A stretch of DNA of 47,087 nucleotides from Lachnospiraceae bacterium (GTDB taxonomy: Bacteria; Bacillota; Clostridia; Lachnospirales; Lachnospiraceae), in assembly GCA_902363835.1 (NCBI GenBank), contig CABJBM010000040.1, positions 1 through 47,087 on the forward strand, written 5' to 3'. This document shows, piece by piece, positions 1-8,305 of the stretch. The notes under the pieces are model-generated. The model was given only the letters and a program-made list of their open reading frames with translations. It was not told the DNA's origin and did no database searches. Numbering within the stretch: the stretch's first letter is position 1; every line of letters starts with the position of its first letter. The translations under genes and the position numbers were made by a program.

Positions 1-26
1 TTCCGATGCACGAACGTGCTTCGGAA
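1..26. repeat. Strong palindrome/hairpin at the window edge
   Basis: The first 26 bases form a near-perfect inverted repeat: TTCCGA and GCACG arms, one T-T mismatch, and a loop of two to four bases. It lies just past the tail-chaperone frameshift ORF, before where a tape-measure gene would be expected. No clear T-run follows on either strand inside the window, so terminator function is only possible. Confidence 0.5.
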
Positions 27-73
27 AGTCCTATTTTATTGAGGAGTTATTTCACAGCCCCTTTATTTTATTT

Positions 74-612
74 TTAAAACTTATCAAAATCTTCCTGAGT
101 CGCAACTTCTCTGTACTTGTAATCATCATTCCTGCTCTCTACGTACATATCATTAACCATACCAATCGTGAGTAAATCCAAATCACGGATGGAAAGACCA
201 AGCTGTACGCATCGGAGCAGAAACAATGGAGTTGTCATTTCACGGTCTGTGCTGCGAACTTTTTTTTAGAGTCGATATCCGTCTGGGTATTCAGACCCCA
301 AAGCTGAATCAGCTGCGGAAGTACTTGGTAGATAGAAAATGTATTAAATTCGTCAAGCCAATACTCCGGATTATCCGGGATAGACGGATCTGCGTGTTTT
401 GCCATAATATAGGCAATGTTCTCGAACATTTCCAATGAGAACATATCCAAATTGGAACTTTCCTCATTTCCATCACCGATGCTCTTTTCCAAAGATTTTA
501 AATCCTTGTAAATGTCACGGTGGAATTTCATACGGTAAATTCGTGGAATGGCCGCAGATGCCTTAAAAGACACCTGCCTGCCATCAATCTCAATATTTTG
601 TTTCATGCTCAT
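74..612 (-). CDS. Tail assembly chaperone, -1 frameshift fusion (gpG-T type)
   Basis: This is the long product expected when ribosomes slip at the A8G run at 259-267 near the end of the zero-frame chaperone gene. The slip site reads A AAA AAG in the zero frame, the classic -1 heptamer. The -1 frame then stays open to a TAA at 74-76. Its roughly 57-residue extension contains TTPLFLLRCVQLGLSIRDLD and ends in EDFDKF, which I recognise as the conserved T-domain of Firmicutes siphophage tail chaperones. In lambda-like phages the short and long forms chaperone tape-measure assembly into the tail tube. Position fits: just after the major tail protein, just before the expected tape measure. Confidence 0.85.
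235..612 (-). CDS. Tail assembly chaperone, zero-frame product (gpG type)
   Basis: A 125-residue acidic/helical protein that ends in DSKKKFAAQTVK. It is the short partner of the frameshift pair described above. The ATG at 612 is preferred because AAGGAGG lies 8 bases upstream; the ATG at 618 is only two bases from the same site. The gene follows the major tail protein with a 13-base gap, so it is in the tail operon. The slippery A-run overlaps codons for KKK close to the stop, which leaves only a short zero-frame tail after the slip site. The sequence is diverged from well-studied gpG proteins, so the family call rests on position, size and the frameshift extension. Confidence 0.8.
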   Translation of the reverse strand: MSMKQNIEIDGRQVSFKASAAIPRIYRMKFHRDIYKDLKSLEKSIGDGNEESSNLDMFSLEMFENIAYIMAKHADPSIPDNPEYWLDEFNTFSIYQVLPQLIQLWGLNTQTDIDSKKKFAAQTVK

Positions 613-625
613 ATTCATTACCTCC

Positions 626-1261
626 TTAAGAACTGGACTTTACTGCTGTCAAAGCAGCAGCAGATTGTTTTGCAGCAGCAGGAAGATTTCCTTCTGCTGC
701 TGTTGGCATATAAACCGTCTTGTACCAGTCTGCGTAAACCGTTGCATCCGTGGTATTCCCGGTTTTTGCTTTGACCATGCCATTACCAAGCGGAGTTGCT
801 GTAATGGTAAGCGTCTCCGTCTGTACTTCCTTGCTGTCCTCATTGGTCTTCCCTTCAATACCTGGACGGGATGCAGCACAGTTGTAAAGAGCATGACGGA
901 TGTGCTTCTGATCGCCATCAAACTCGAAGAGCAGGGCAAAGGAGCCGAGTTCCACATCAGAATTTTCGATCAGAACCCCCTTGCTGTCCAGTTCCTCTTT
1001 CAAACATTCCATGCGGAAGGACTCCGGAATCATTGCAAGTTCCAGGTCACCGTCATAACCCATATTGTTATTGATGACATAATATGCCACGCCATCTGCA
1101 TAGAAGTTTTCCGGTTCGCCGTTAGCATCTAGGGAGATGGAAACAGCACCCGGCATTGCAGTTGGTGTGCCGTAACTCACCATGCCATCCTCTGCAATCG
1201 TGAGCAGAGCATAGTGGGTATTCTTCAGATTGTATTTAACCTTATTATTCTTATCTGCCAT
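626..1261 (-). CDS. Major tail protein (phi13-type)
   Basis: A 211-residue protein resembling the phi13/HK97-gpV-like major tail tube family of Gram-positive siphophages. It would polymerise into the tail tube. Visible traits are an N-terminal segment with YALLTIAEDGMVSYG, a typical early beta region of this family, and an Ala/Lys-rich C-terminal tail. Length is normal for the family. The ATG at 1261 has GGAGGT nine bases upstream. It sits between the tail-completion gene and the tail chaperone, the standard order. No defect was seen. Confidence 0.85.
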   Translation of the reverse strand: MADKNNKVKYNLKNTHYALLTIAEDGMVSYGTPTAMPGAVSISLDANGEPENFYADGVAYYVINNNMGYDGDLELAMIPESFRMECLKEELDSKGVLIENSDVELGSFALLFEFDGDQKHIRHALYNCAASRPGIEGKTNEDSKEVQTETLTITATPLGNGMVKAKTGNTTDATVYADWYKTVYMPTAAEGNLPAAAKQSAAALTAVKSSS

Positions 1262-1264
1262 TTG

Positions 1265-1582
1265 TCAGACCTCCATTTTGAATTGGTAAAGGATCTCATA
1301 CAGCTTTTCGCTGGCGATCCATGTTTCAGACTTGTTATAAAAGACTTCATGTGCATCAAGCACATCCTCCAATTGCTGCTCCGCCACCAGGTCTTTTGTA
1401 TCGGTGTACAGTTCTATCCGCACCTCATTCATCTTTAAGTACACTCTTCCATCTGCAGCGAAGTTATTACTGCCGGGAAGAAGGTAACAAATGAACGGTG
1501 GGTCAGGCGATTCTCCCTCTGCAAAATGGTCATATGCAAAGGGAATGCCTGTTTCCTTGATGATTTTCAGCAGTTCTTCCAT
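1265..1582 (-). CDS. Tail terminator/completion-like protein
   Basis: A 105-residue protein beginning MEELLKIIKETGIPFAY. Size, position (between a gp10-type protein and the major tail protein) and the mix of short helices and strands suit the small neck protein that caps the tail tube. The start has GGGAGG nine bases upstream. It ends three bases before the major tail start codon, so the genes are co-transcribed and probably translationally coupled. I do not recognise specific catalytic residues, and none would be expected for a structural neck protein. The role is inferred mainly from synteny. Confidence 0.65.
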   Translation of the reverse strand: MEELLKIIKETGIPFAYDHFAEGESPDPPFICYLLPGSNNFAADGRVYLKMNEVRIELYTDTKDLVAEQQLEDVLDAHEVFYNKSETWIASEKLYEILYQFKMEV

Positions 1583-1584
1583 TC

Positions 1585-1968
1585 CTAACCTCCCAGTTTC
1601 CTTGTGATTTCCTGTTCCAGTTCGGATACTGCTTTTTCCTCTGCCGGGGCAATATGACTCTTTCCATTAACCCTGCCACCGCCACGTTTGGCATGACCAA
1701 ACTCCAGAAGATGGGCCAGCTGATAGCGGTTCCTGGAATACACCGTGACCTCCAATGTGTTCGAGGTTTCCTTGGTATTCTTTACAGACCAGCTTTTGGC
1801 ATAAGTCCCGGTGTCGCTTGGGGCATTGGCCTGGATTTCTTTCCTTGCAGTAGTGCCAGCCTTTTTGACAGCTGCCTTCAAATCATCCGTTGCTAGGTTT
1901 ACATACTCCGTCAGCCCTTCCATGATAGCAGCCGCCATGCCATCGATATTTACTCTGTCTCTGCTCAT
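1585..1968 (-). CDS. HK97 gp10-like head-tail joining protein
   Basis: A 127-residue protein with the pattern seen in HK97 gp10-type neck proteins: an N-terminal helix, APSDTGTYAKSWSVK in the middle, then LLEFGHAKRGGG, and a C-terminal helix. The TG.Y..S...K and EFG/H motifs are characteristic of this family. The MSRDR start at 1968 is preferred over the longer reading from 1992 because that reading would overlap the upstream gene by more than 20 bases. It lies inside the head-tail connector gene cluster and would act at the neck between capsid and tail. Confidence 0.8.
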   Translation of the reverse strand: MSRDRVNIDGMAAAIMEGLTEYVNLATDDLKAAVKKAGTTARKEIQANAPSDTGTYAKSWSVKNTKETSNTLEVTVYSRNRYQLAHLLEFGHAKRGGGRVNGKSHIAPAEEKAVSELEQEITRKLGG

Positions 1969-1970
1969 CC

Positions 1971-2303
1971 TTACCGCCTCACTTTCTGACACCGGAACTT
2001 GATGTATTTTCTCTTGTAATTCATATGGTCAATCGACAAAACATTGTAGATTTCGCCGCCAAACAGTACCCGGTATCCATCCGTAGTAATCTCCGCAGAT
2101 TTCCTGCAGTACCGGACGGTAAAGGCAAGGTCTGCATTATCCACGGTTGTTCCGGCTACTTGTGTTTCCGTTCCACCCTCGCCACTGACGGTTGCATAAC
2201 AGGAATACACATCTGTCCATTCGTTTTTATGATTGCAGATGGCATCCACGGTCACAGCATTCTTCTGGAACATGACTCTTGCATTCAGTAAAGCAATCTC
2301 CAT
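1971..2303 (-). CDS. Head closure / head-tail adaptor protein
   Basis: A 110-residue protein similar to the phage head-tail adaptor (SPP1 gp16-like) family. Traits are a beta-rich body, YRVLFGGEIYNVLSIDH near residues 76-92, and a basic C-terminus KYIKFRCQKVRR. Such proteins plug or close the DNA-filled head. The ATG at 2303 has AGGAGGGA upstream and overlaps the stop of the preceding connector gene by one base (TGATG), so translation is coupled. Function is assigned from family resemblance and gene order. Confidence 0.75.
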   Translation of the reverse strand: MEIALLNARVMFQKNAVTVDAICNHKNEWTDVYSCYATVSGEGGTETQVAGTTVDNADLAFTVRYCRKSAEITTDGYRVLFGGEIYNVLSIDHMNYKRKYIKFRCQKVRR

Positions 2304-2575
2304 CAAAATCCCTCCTGTCTGATACCAAAGAGAAGGGAACGAAGGGATAAGGTCAGTGCATGATGGTCGGCATCCTCCCGGTGTTCATACTGATACGCTA
2401 CCGCATACATGACAGCAATCCTGCTGCTCGGTTCTTTGGCAAACACCACGGCATCATCCGTTCTTATAATATCCATGCACAGCCGTTCTGCAGCTATAAT
2501 CAGATGCTCCAACAGCACATCGTCATCGTCAAAATCCACACGGAGATACTGTTTCATCTCCTCAAGGGTTACCAT
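2303..2575 (-). CDS. Head-tail connector protein (gp6-like)
   Basis: About 90 residues, beginning MVTLEEMKQYLRVDFDDDD, the signature opening of HK97 gp6-like connector proteins, followed by two helices (AAERLCMD, AVMYAVAYQYEHRE). It would form the ring between portal and closure protein. The reading frame is open 21 codons further upstream, but a GAGGTGG site places initiation at the ATG at 2575 or 2578. It follows the capsid gene and is the first of the connector genes. Confidence 0.78.
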   Translation of the reverse strand: MVTLEEMKQYLRVDFDDDDVLLEHLIIAAERLCMDIIRTDDAVVFAKEPSSRIAVMYAVAYQYEHREDADHHALTLSLRSLLFGIRQEGF

Positions 2576-2642
2576 CATATCTATCACCACCTCACTTGAA
2601 AAAGACAGTGCCGTTTCAACAAAAAATGACACCGCCAAGCCA

Positions 2643-3687
2643 TTATTCAGATTTCAGTTTCAAAATCTGCACTGCTTCTGGAAGAATCAGCTTACCGTCC
2701 ACACGCTCCTTGGCAAGATAGCCAACCATACCGTTGCCTGCAAAGAGTTCACGCAGTTCGGAGAAGGAACGGCTGCCACGGTCACCGATGTTGTAGTAGC
2801 TGTAATCACCAAAAGCAATACCATCTTTTGGTGCATACGCAGAAGTGCGTACCTTATAGCCAAGAATGGTATCCGGTTCACCTGCCTGGTAGGAAGGCTG
2901 CCAGATATATGCACCGTTGTTATCCTTCAGTTTACGGATAGCTGCAAGGTTCTGGTCATTAATGATGAACGCGGCATCCTTACGGTACGGACGCTTAAGT
3001 GCATAAATCAAATCCAGAATATCATCCGACTTGATAGCAGCAGTCAGCGTATTTGCTACCGTACCACCACCTGTTGCAGCGAACAGACCGAGAGGCTTGC
3101 CGACACCATCGCCGTTAAGGAATGCATCTTCCTCTGCATTTGCCAATGCCTTGCCAAACTGGGTAAGGATGTAGTTCTCCAGATTGAATGCATTGTCATA
3201 CAAAAGCTCGTCCGTCACCTTGATGGCAACGTGGAGTTTGTGCGCATCCAAGAGTATCTGACTGAAAGTCGCATCACCAAAAGTAAGCGCACCGCCCTCT
3301 TCAATCCAGGCTGCGGCAGGCCTGGTGGCTGCGATATTGATTTTGTGTTCACCGCTTGTGGTAATAACCGTAGCAAGGGAACGCATCGAGCATTGCATGA
3401 CGGTATTCATCCGATGCACGGCCGGTCTTTTTCTCCGGCTCTTTTCCATTTGCAGGCTTGGAAGTGAGCGGAGTGTTCACTGGCTTATTCAGTTCTGCCT
3501 CCATCTGCTCCCGACGCTCCATACGGCTGATTTCTTTGCCAAGGTCTGCGATTTCCTGCTCCATCTTGGTGTAGGCCGCATCATCCTCAACAGTAAGGAT
3601 ACCTTTATCGGTACGATGGGAATCCAGAAATGCCTTTGCTGCATTCCATGCGGTATTACGTTTTTCTCTCAGTTCTAAAATAGTCAT
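2643..3687 (-). pseudogene. Major capsid protein gene (HK97 fold), broken
   Basis: Two overlapping frames together encode an HK97-type major capsid protein. The first 102 codons (3687 to about 3382) give a scaffold-like delta domain starting MTILELREKRNTAWNAAKAF. The remaining 246 codons (about 3383 to 2643) give the capsid shell, with TRPAAAWIEEGGALTFGDAT, FLNGDGVGKPLG and YQAGEPDTILGY. The frames meet at about 3382, needing a +1 shift. The joined product would be about 348 residues, whereas relatives are usually near 390-400. The missing part is the N-arm, including the GG(F/Y)LVP motif that normally follows the delta domain. A deletion with loss of frame is the simplest reading. Intact homologues would lie after the ClpP-like protease, as here. 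Confidence 0.8.
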
Positions 3688-3702
3688 AGTCTATTACCTC
3701 CA

Positions 3703-4452
3703 TTAAATGTGTTGTTTGATAAGGTTGAGTCGTTCCATGATGGAATCGACAGTTCTGCCTTCCGGCTGTTCCTTCTTTTGCAAAATCCTGCATTTGGCTG
3801 CAATCTTATTCATCAGAGAATTGGTGACTGCCACCTGGGAATACATCATGAAAATCTGTGGCTGTTCCACATCTTCCGTACTCTCCGAGCGGTGCAGAAT
3901 ATCATCTGCAAAGCCAAGTTCCACAGCCTTGTTTGCATTCATCCAGCTCTCTGCATCCATCAGATGGGACAACTTCACACGGCTCATCCCGGTCTTGATT
4001 TCATAAGCATTGATGATAGATTCCTTGACTTCGGAAAGCATATCAATGGCTTTCTGCATTTCTGCTGAATCGCCCCAGGCAAACGTTGCCGGATTGTGAA
4101 TCATCATCATGGACACCGGGGATACAAGGACCTTCGTTCCTGCCATAGCGATAACGGATGCTGCCGAAGCTGCAAGTCCGTCAATCTTGACCGTGATGCT
4201 GCCCTTGTATTCAGTGAGCATATTGTAGATTTGAGCAGCTGCCACACAGTCACCGCCGGGACTGTTAATCCATACAGTCACATCGCCCTCTCCAGCATTC
4301 AGTTCTTCTTTGAAAAGCTGTGGTGTGACATCATCGTCAAACCAGCTTTCCTCCGCGATTGTGCCGTTTAGAAACAGTGTCCTCTCCGGGCTCTGCTCCT
4401 GTGTCTCCTGATTCAGAACCATCCGGTTCTTCCACTTCCAAAACTTTTTCAT
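3703..4452 (-). CDS. ClpP-like prohead protease (S14 family)
   Basis: A roughly 249-residue serine protease of the ClpP fold that matures the prohead in many Gram-positive siphophages by cutting the capsid delta domain. The nucleophile is the Ser in GLAASAASVIAMAG and the His is in MMMIHNP; WINSPGGDC is the typical oxyanion region. The start at 4452 (MKKFWKWKNR) has AAAGGAGG nine bases upstream; an ATG six bases earlier is less well spaced. The gene overlaps the portal 3' end by about 115 bases, a common arrangement in this group. Since its substrate, the capsid protein, is broken here, the protease probably has no productive role. Confidence 0.88.
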   Translation of the reverse strand: MKKFWKWKNRMVLNQETQEQSPERTLFLNGTIAEESWFDDDVTPQLFKEELNAGEGDVTVWINSPGGDCVAAAQIYNMLTEYKGSITVKIDGLAASAASVIAMAGTKVLVSPVSMMMIHNPATFAWGDSAEMQKAIDMLSEVKESIINAYEIKTGMSRVKLSHLMDAESWMNANKAVELGFADDILHRSESTEDVEQPQIFMMYSQVAVTNSLMNKIAAKCRILQKKEQPEGRTVDSIMERLNLIKQHI

Positions 4453-5704
4453 GGTCATTTTCCTCCTTTCCGCTTGCTGCAAAGATACCCGCATCTGCCA
4501 GTTTGGTCATATTGCCGTTGATAAGATATAAATCACCGCCGTCGACCTCAGGGATGCGGTCAAAATTCTCAAGTTCACGGATGTCATTTGCACTCATCCA
4601 GCCATTCTGTCTTGCCGTGGCATAGCCGTTCATTCGGCTCTGATAATCGCCGCGGAGCAGTCCGTCTACATTGAACTTGATAAAATATATTGGTTTATCT
4701 TTGGTGGAAATAATGGAACGCATCATGGACTGTTCCCAGCGCATGAGCCAAGGTTCCAGTGTGTATTTCACGAATTCTAAAGACTGCTGCTCTATATTAG
4801 AAAAGCTCGACTTCTCCAGGTCACCCACCATATGCGGAGGGACTCGGAAAATTCGAGCAATTTCATTGATTTGGAATTTCCTCGTTTCCAGGAACTGTGC
4901 CTGTTCTGGGGAAATCGATATGGGGGTGTACTTCATGCCTTCTTCCAGAATGGCTACCTTGTTGGCGTTACTACTGCCGGAGAAACCTTTGTTCCAGCTT
5001 TCCCTCACACGCTCCGGGTCTTTTACCGTTCCCGGATATTCGAGCAGTCCGCCCGGTGTCGCACCGTTTGCAAAGAACTTAGCTCCATACTCCTCACAGG
5101 CAATTGCCATACCAATGGCATTCTTCGCCATCGCAATCGGAGAATATCCCACAAGGCCGTCAAACCCAAGTCCTGGAATATGCAATACATCCGTGATTTT
5201 CAGAATAACAGTACTGCCCTTCATGGTCGGTGCTTCATCCTTACTGGTATTATACTGGTAATACAGCTGACCTTTTTCGTCTCTGTCCACTGTCATACGG
5301 TTTGGCATCAGCGGATATAGCGCAACTACCTCTCCCTTGCCGTTTCGAATAATCTGTGCATAGGCATTGCCCCACAAGAGCAGATGGGTCATGAGCGTCT
5401 CACGGAATACAAAGGAACTCATCTCCGAATTCGGCTCATCATGAAGTAAAAAATACAGCGGATGGTCAATTGCTTTTTCCTTCCCACCGCTGTCGTTGTA
5501 TTTGTATAAATGAAGAGGCAGTCCGGCCACTGCCTCTGACAAAATACGAACACAGGAATATACCGCCGTCATCTGCATGGAGGAACGCTCCGTTACTACT
5601 TTGCCGGAAGTAGAACCCCCGAACAGGAAACGGTAGGCACTGCCTGCTGTACTGTCAGTTATTGGTTTATCTCTTGACCGGAACAGACCACTTAAAATAC
5701 TCAT
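4337..5704 (-). CDS. Phage portal protein (HK97 type)
   Basis: A 455-residue portal protein, the dodecameric ring at the capsid vertex through which DNA is packaged. Recognisable segments include SAVYSCVRILSEAVAGLPLH-like text (here MQMTAVYSCVRILSEAVAGL), HDEPNSEMSSF, WGNAYAQIIRNGKG, FFANGATPGG and PPHMVGDLEKSSFSN, all hallmarks of the HK97 portal family. The start MSILSGLFRS at 5704 has GAGGAG upstream, so the 27 codons open further upstream are unlikely to be translated. The acidic C-terminal tail lies in the overlap with the protease gene. Length and motifs look intact. Confidence 0.92.
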   Translation of the reverse strand: MSILSGLFRSRDKPITDSTAGSAYRFLFGGSTSGKVVTERSSMQMTAVYSCVRILSEAVAGLPLHLYKYNDSGGKEKAIDHPLYFLLHDEPNSEMSSFVFRETLMTHLLLWGNAYAQIIRNGKGEVVALYPLMPNRMTVDRDEKGQLYYQYNTSKDEAPTMKGSTVILKITDVLHIPGLGFDGLVGYSPIAMAKNAIGMAIACEEYGAKFFANGATPGGLLEYPGTVKDPERVRESWNKGFSGSSNANKVAILEEGMKYTPISISPEQAQFLETRKFQINEIARIFRVPPHMVGDLEKSSFSNIEQQSLEFVKYTLEPWLMRWEQSMMRSIISTKDKPIYFIKFNVDGLLRGDYQSRMNGYATARQNGWMSANDIRELENFDRIPEVDGGDLYLINGNMTKLADAGIFAASGKEENDHEKVLEVEEPDGSESGDTGAEPGEDTVSKRHNRGGKLV

Positions 5705-5798
5705 ATAAAAACACTCTCCTCTCATAAAAATATGCATAAGAAAAGCACCTACCTTTTGATAGATGCTTTGTAAATCATTCCTCATTATGCACTTACAA

Positions 5799-6086
5799 TT
5801 ATTTTTTGATTCTTAATCGCCTTAAAGCCTTACGCTGTTCATATGCCCATAAGAACCAGTTGTTTAAAATTTTCTTTGCAGTTGGGCGATAGATAGTTCC
5901 TCCAACTGCTTGCTCCATCTCACTAACGAAAAATTCAAAGTCATTATCATATTCGCAGCCTACTGTTATGTTGTCGTATTTTTTTGTTCTCTGAAAATAT
6001 ACAATTCTTGATGGGTACATCTTTTTAATGCCGTGTTGTCTCTGTTCTACATCCATAATAAGTTCAATCATTTCCTTTGCTTTCAT
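5799..6086 (-). CDS. Unknown protein, second gene of prophage cassette
   Basis: A 95-residue basic protein beginning MKAKEMIELIMDVEQRQHG and ending in WAYEQRKALRRLRIKK. I do not recognise the family. It starts at 6086 with AGAGGTG upstream and lies four bases after the stop of the ribbon-helix-helix gene, so the two form one unit. This pair interrupts the usual terminase-portal order and has its own promoter, the definition of a phage moron. The C-terminal Arg/Lys cluster could bind nucleic acid. With an RHH partner, a toxin of a toxin-antitoxin pair is one possibility, but no toxin motif is visible. Confidence 0.6.
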   Translation of the reverse strand: MKAKEMIELIMDVEQRQHGIKKMYPSRIVYFQRTKKYDNITVGCEYDNDFEFFVSEMEQAVGGTIYRPTAKKILNNWFLWAYEQRKALRRLRIKK

Positions 6087-6090
6087 GTAT

Positions 6091-6510
6091 TCACCTCTTA
6101 ACTTTATACATAATGGCATTATTTATACTCAACTTGAGTTTTCCATTCTCGTTAATTTGCTCAATATTGATAAATTTTCCTGCTCCAACTTTACTTGCAA
6201 AACTTCTCCCAATAGATGCTCTAACTGCACTCGGTTTTTTCTTACTTATCATCTCAATCTCCCCAAAAGTCTTTGAAGCTGATAGTATATCAAATTCGCT
6301 AGGGTTATCAAAATTATCCGCATACTCTTGAATTTCATTCAAAACCTGCGCAGTCAAAACAGATAATGGCAAATCATTCTCCTCTCGTGGAAAATATAAT
6401 TCATTCAATTTTTCATTTACCAATGCGCTTATACTCATTCCAGAAAGATTTGCTTCTTCATCCAATTTCTGTTCTAGCTCTTGATTTGGATAAAATTGTA
6501 TTCTCCTCAT
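6091..6510 (-). CDS. Ribbon-helix-helix DNA-binding protein (moron, first gene)
   Basis: A 139-residue protein whose first 40 residues read as an Arc/MetJ-type ribbon-helix-helix: a strand RRIQFYPN, helix ELEQKLDEEANLSG, then MSISALVNEKLNELY. The C-terminal part (about 85-139, with RASIGRSFASKVGAGKFINI) is a separate small domain I cannot name with certainty. The start at 6510 has GGAGG five bases upstream. It is read from a near-consensus promoter at 6553-6581 with repeated half-sites around it, so autoregulation is likely. It may be an antitoxin-like repressor for the downstream gene, or a moron regulator. Confidence 0.7.
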   Translation of the reverse strand: MRRIQFYPNQELEQKLDEEANLSGMSISALVNEKLNELYFPREENDLPLSVLTAQVLNEIQEYADNFDNPSEFDILSASKTFGEIEMISKKKPSAVRASIGRSFASKVGAGKFINIEQINENGKLKLSINNAIMYKVKR

Positions 6511-6552
6511 GGCTACCTCCAATATTTAGCGACCAACTCAGTTACTATATCT

Positions 6553-6581
6553 AGTATACCAGTTGTTAGTGAGTGAGTCAA
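6553..6581 (-). promoter_or_regulatory. Near-consensus sigma-A promoter for the RHH moron
   Basis: On the minus strand TTGACT (6581-6576) and TATACT (6558-6553) are separated by exactly 17 bases. Around them lie two similar half-sites starting TAGTAA (TAGTAATTGACTCA and TAGTAACTGAGTTG), consistent with an operator for the RHH protein encoded just downstream. It would fire inside the late prophage operon, independent of phage late control. Confidence 0.75.
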
Positions 6582-6591
6582 TTACTATTTC

Positions 6592-8193
6592 CTAAATAAA
6601 TAGAATCCCACGATCATCATAAACCGAAACACCTACATCATTGCCACAGCGGATTGCTCTGTCCAGACCCATGATTGTTGCAATGGCACCGTCTATTTTT
6701 TCTGTTGATTTCTCTTTGTCCGCCTTAATGTTCCCTGCAGAATCTGTTCGAATAAAAATGTTATCCATCATCCACCGAAGAACCGGATGTCCGCCGTGGG
6801 CAAGTCTTTCTTCCAATGTCAGCTTCATCAGTTCCTTGGTAGGCGGTGACATATCCTTAAATCCCTGTCCGAAGGGAACAACCGTAAATCCCATGCCCTC
6901 CAGGTTCTGCACCATCTGCACAGCCCCCCAGCGGTCGAATGCAATCTCGCGGATATTGTATCGTTCCCCCAGGTTCTCAATGAACTTTTCAATGTATCCG
7001 TAATGCACCACATTTCCTTCAGTGGTCTGTAAATATCCCTGTCTCCCCCAAATATCATAAGGAACATGATCACGTTTTACTCGAAGGTCGAGTGTATCTT
7101 CTGGCACCCAAAAGAACGGCAGGATCGAATATTTATCATCTTCATCCTCTGGTGGGAACACCAAAACGAATGCTGTAATATCCGTAGTAGAGGAAAGGTC
7201 AAGGCCGCCATAACAGATGCGCCCTTCCAGATCATCCGCATTTACATTAAAGGAACAGGCGTCCCACTTTTCCATTGGCATCCACCTAATTGCCTGCTTG
7301 ACCCATTGATTCAGTCGCAGCTGACGGAAGGAATTCTCCTCGCCGGGATTCTGCTTGGCAGACTCACAGGCTGCCTTTACTTTATCGATACCCACCGTGA
7401 TATCCAGAGATGGATTTGCTTTCTTCCACACCTTAGGGTCTGTCCAGTCATCCGATTCCTGCGCACCGTAAATCACGGGATAAAAAGTCGCATCATGTTT
7501 TCTGCCCTCCAAGATATCCAGTGCTTTCTGATGGGTTTCATAACAGATGGAATGGGTATCCGTTCCGGCTGTGGTAATCAAAAAATACAGTGGCTGCATT
7601 CTGGCATCACCGGAACCTTTTGTCATAACATCAAACAGTTTTCGGTTCGGCTGAGTATGAAGTTCATCAAATACCACGCCGTGAATATTGAAGCCATGCT
7701 TGCTGTATGCCTCTGCCGACAGCACTTGGTAAAAGCTGTTGGTGGGTTGAAAAATGATCCTCTTCTGCGATGCGAGTATCTTCACTCGCTTATTCAGTGC
7801 CGGACACATACGCACCATATCGGCAGCCACATCTAATACGATGGTTGCTTGCTGGCGGTCAGCGGCACAGCCATAAACTTCTGCACGTTCCTCTCCGTCA
7901 CCACAGGTCAGAAGAAGTGCCACCGCAGCAGCCAGTTCTGATTTGCCCTGTTTTTTGGGAATCTCAATATAGGCAGTGTTGAACTGACGATACCCGTTTG
8001 CTTTGATAGTTCCAAACACATCACGGATAATCTGCTCCTGCCAGTCAATTAATTCAAATGGTTTTCCTGCCCATGTACCTTTGGTATGACACAGAGCCTC
8101 AATAAAATTCACAGCATAATCTGCCATCTCTTCACTATAGGCCGATTCCTTCGCCTTGAATTTTGTCGATTTGTATTTTTTCAATTTTCTCAT
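6592..8193 (-). CDS. Terminase large subunit
   Basis: A 533-residue DNA-packaging motor with both enzymatic parts. The N-terminal ATPase has a Walker A variant PKKQGKSE at 79-86 and Walker B VVFDELH at 173-179. The C-terminal RuvC-like nuclease begins at GGLDLSSTTD (329-338) and has a late acidic motif EKIDGAIA near residue 505. The start has GGGGGTGG upstream. Similarity is to the HK97/cos-type large terminases. It is separated from the small subunit by about 5 kb of methyltransferase and accessory genes, unusual compared with most phages but known in Clostridia prophages of this type. Confidence 0.93.
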   Translation of the reverse strand: MRKLKKYKSTKFKAKESAYSEEMADYAVNFIEALCHTKGTWAGKPFELIDWQEQIIRDVFGTIKANGYRQFNTAYIEIPKKQGKSELAAAVALLLTCGDGEERAEVYGCAADRQQATIVLDVAADMVRMCPALNKRVKILASQKRIIFQPTNSFYQVLSAEAYSKHGFNIHGVVFDELHTQPNRKLFDVMTKGSGDARMQPLYFLITTAGTDTHSICYETHQKALDILEGRKHDATFYPVIYGAQESDDWTDPKVWKKANPSLDITVGIDKVKAACESAKQNPGEENSFRQLRLNQWVKQAIRWMPMEKWDACSFNVNADDLEGRICYGGLDLSSTTDITAFVLVFPPEDEDDKYSILPFFWVPEDTLDLRVKRDHVPYDIWGRQGYLQTTEGNVVHYGYIEKFIENLGERYNIREIAFDRWGAVQMVQNLEGMGFTVVPFGQGFKDMSPPTKELMKLTLEERLAHGGHPVLRWMMDNIFIRTDSAGNIKADKEKSTEKIDGAIATIMGLDRAIRCGNDVGVSVYDDRGILFI

Positions 8194-8305
8194 TCTCTGC
8201 CACCCCCTTCATTTGGACATAAAAAATGACCTGCCACTGGCAAGCCTCAGCAACAAGATACAGAGCCGATCGGCTCCGTTCTTGGAATTTACAGTTGTAA
8301 AATTC

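Noticed and set aside
3349..3449. Capsid frame change as a programmed +1 frameshift
   Set aside because: The N-arm motif is absent in both frames, so a deletion is required; no slippery site is visible at the junction.
2409..3467. 352-residue plus-strand frame across the capsid region
   Set aside because: It is antisense to the capsid and connector genes, has no ribosome site or known domain, and its open length follows from the coding bias of the other strand.
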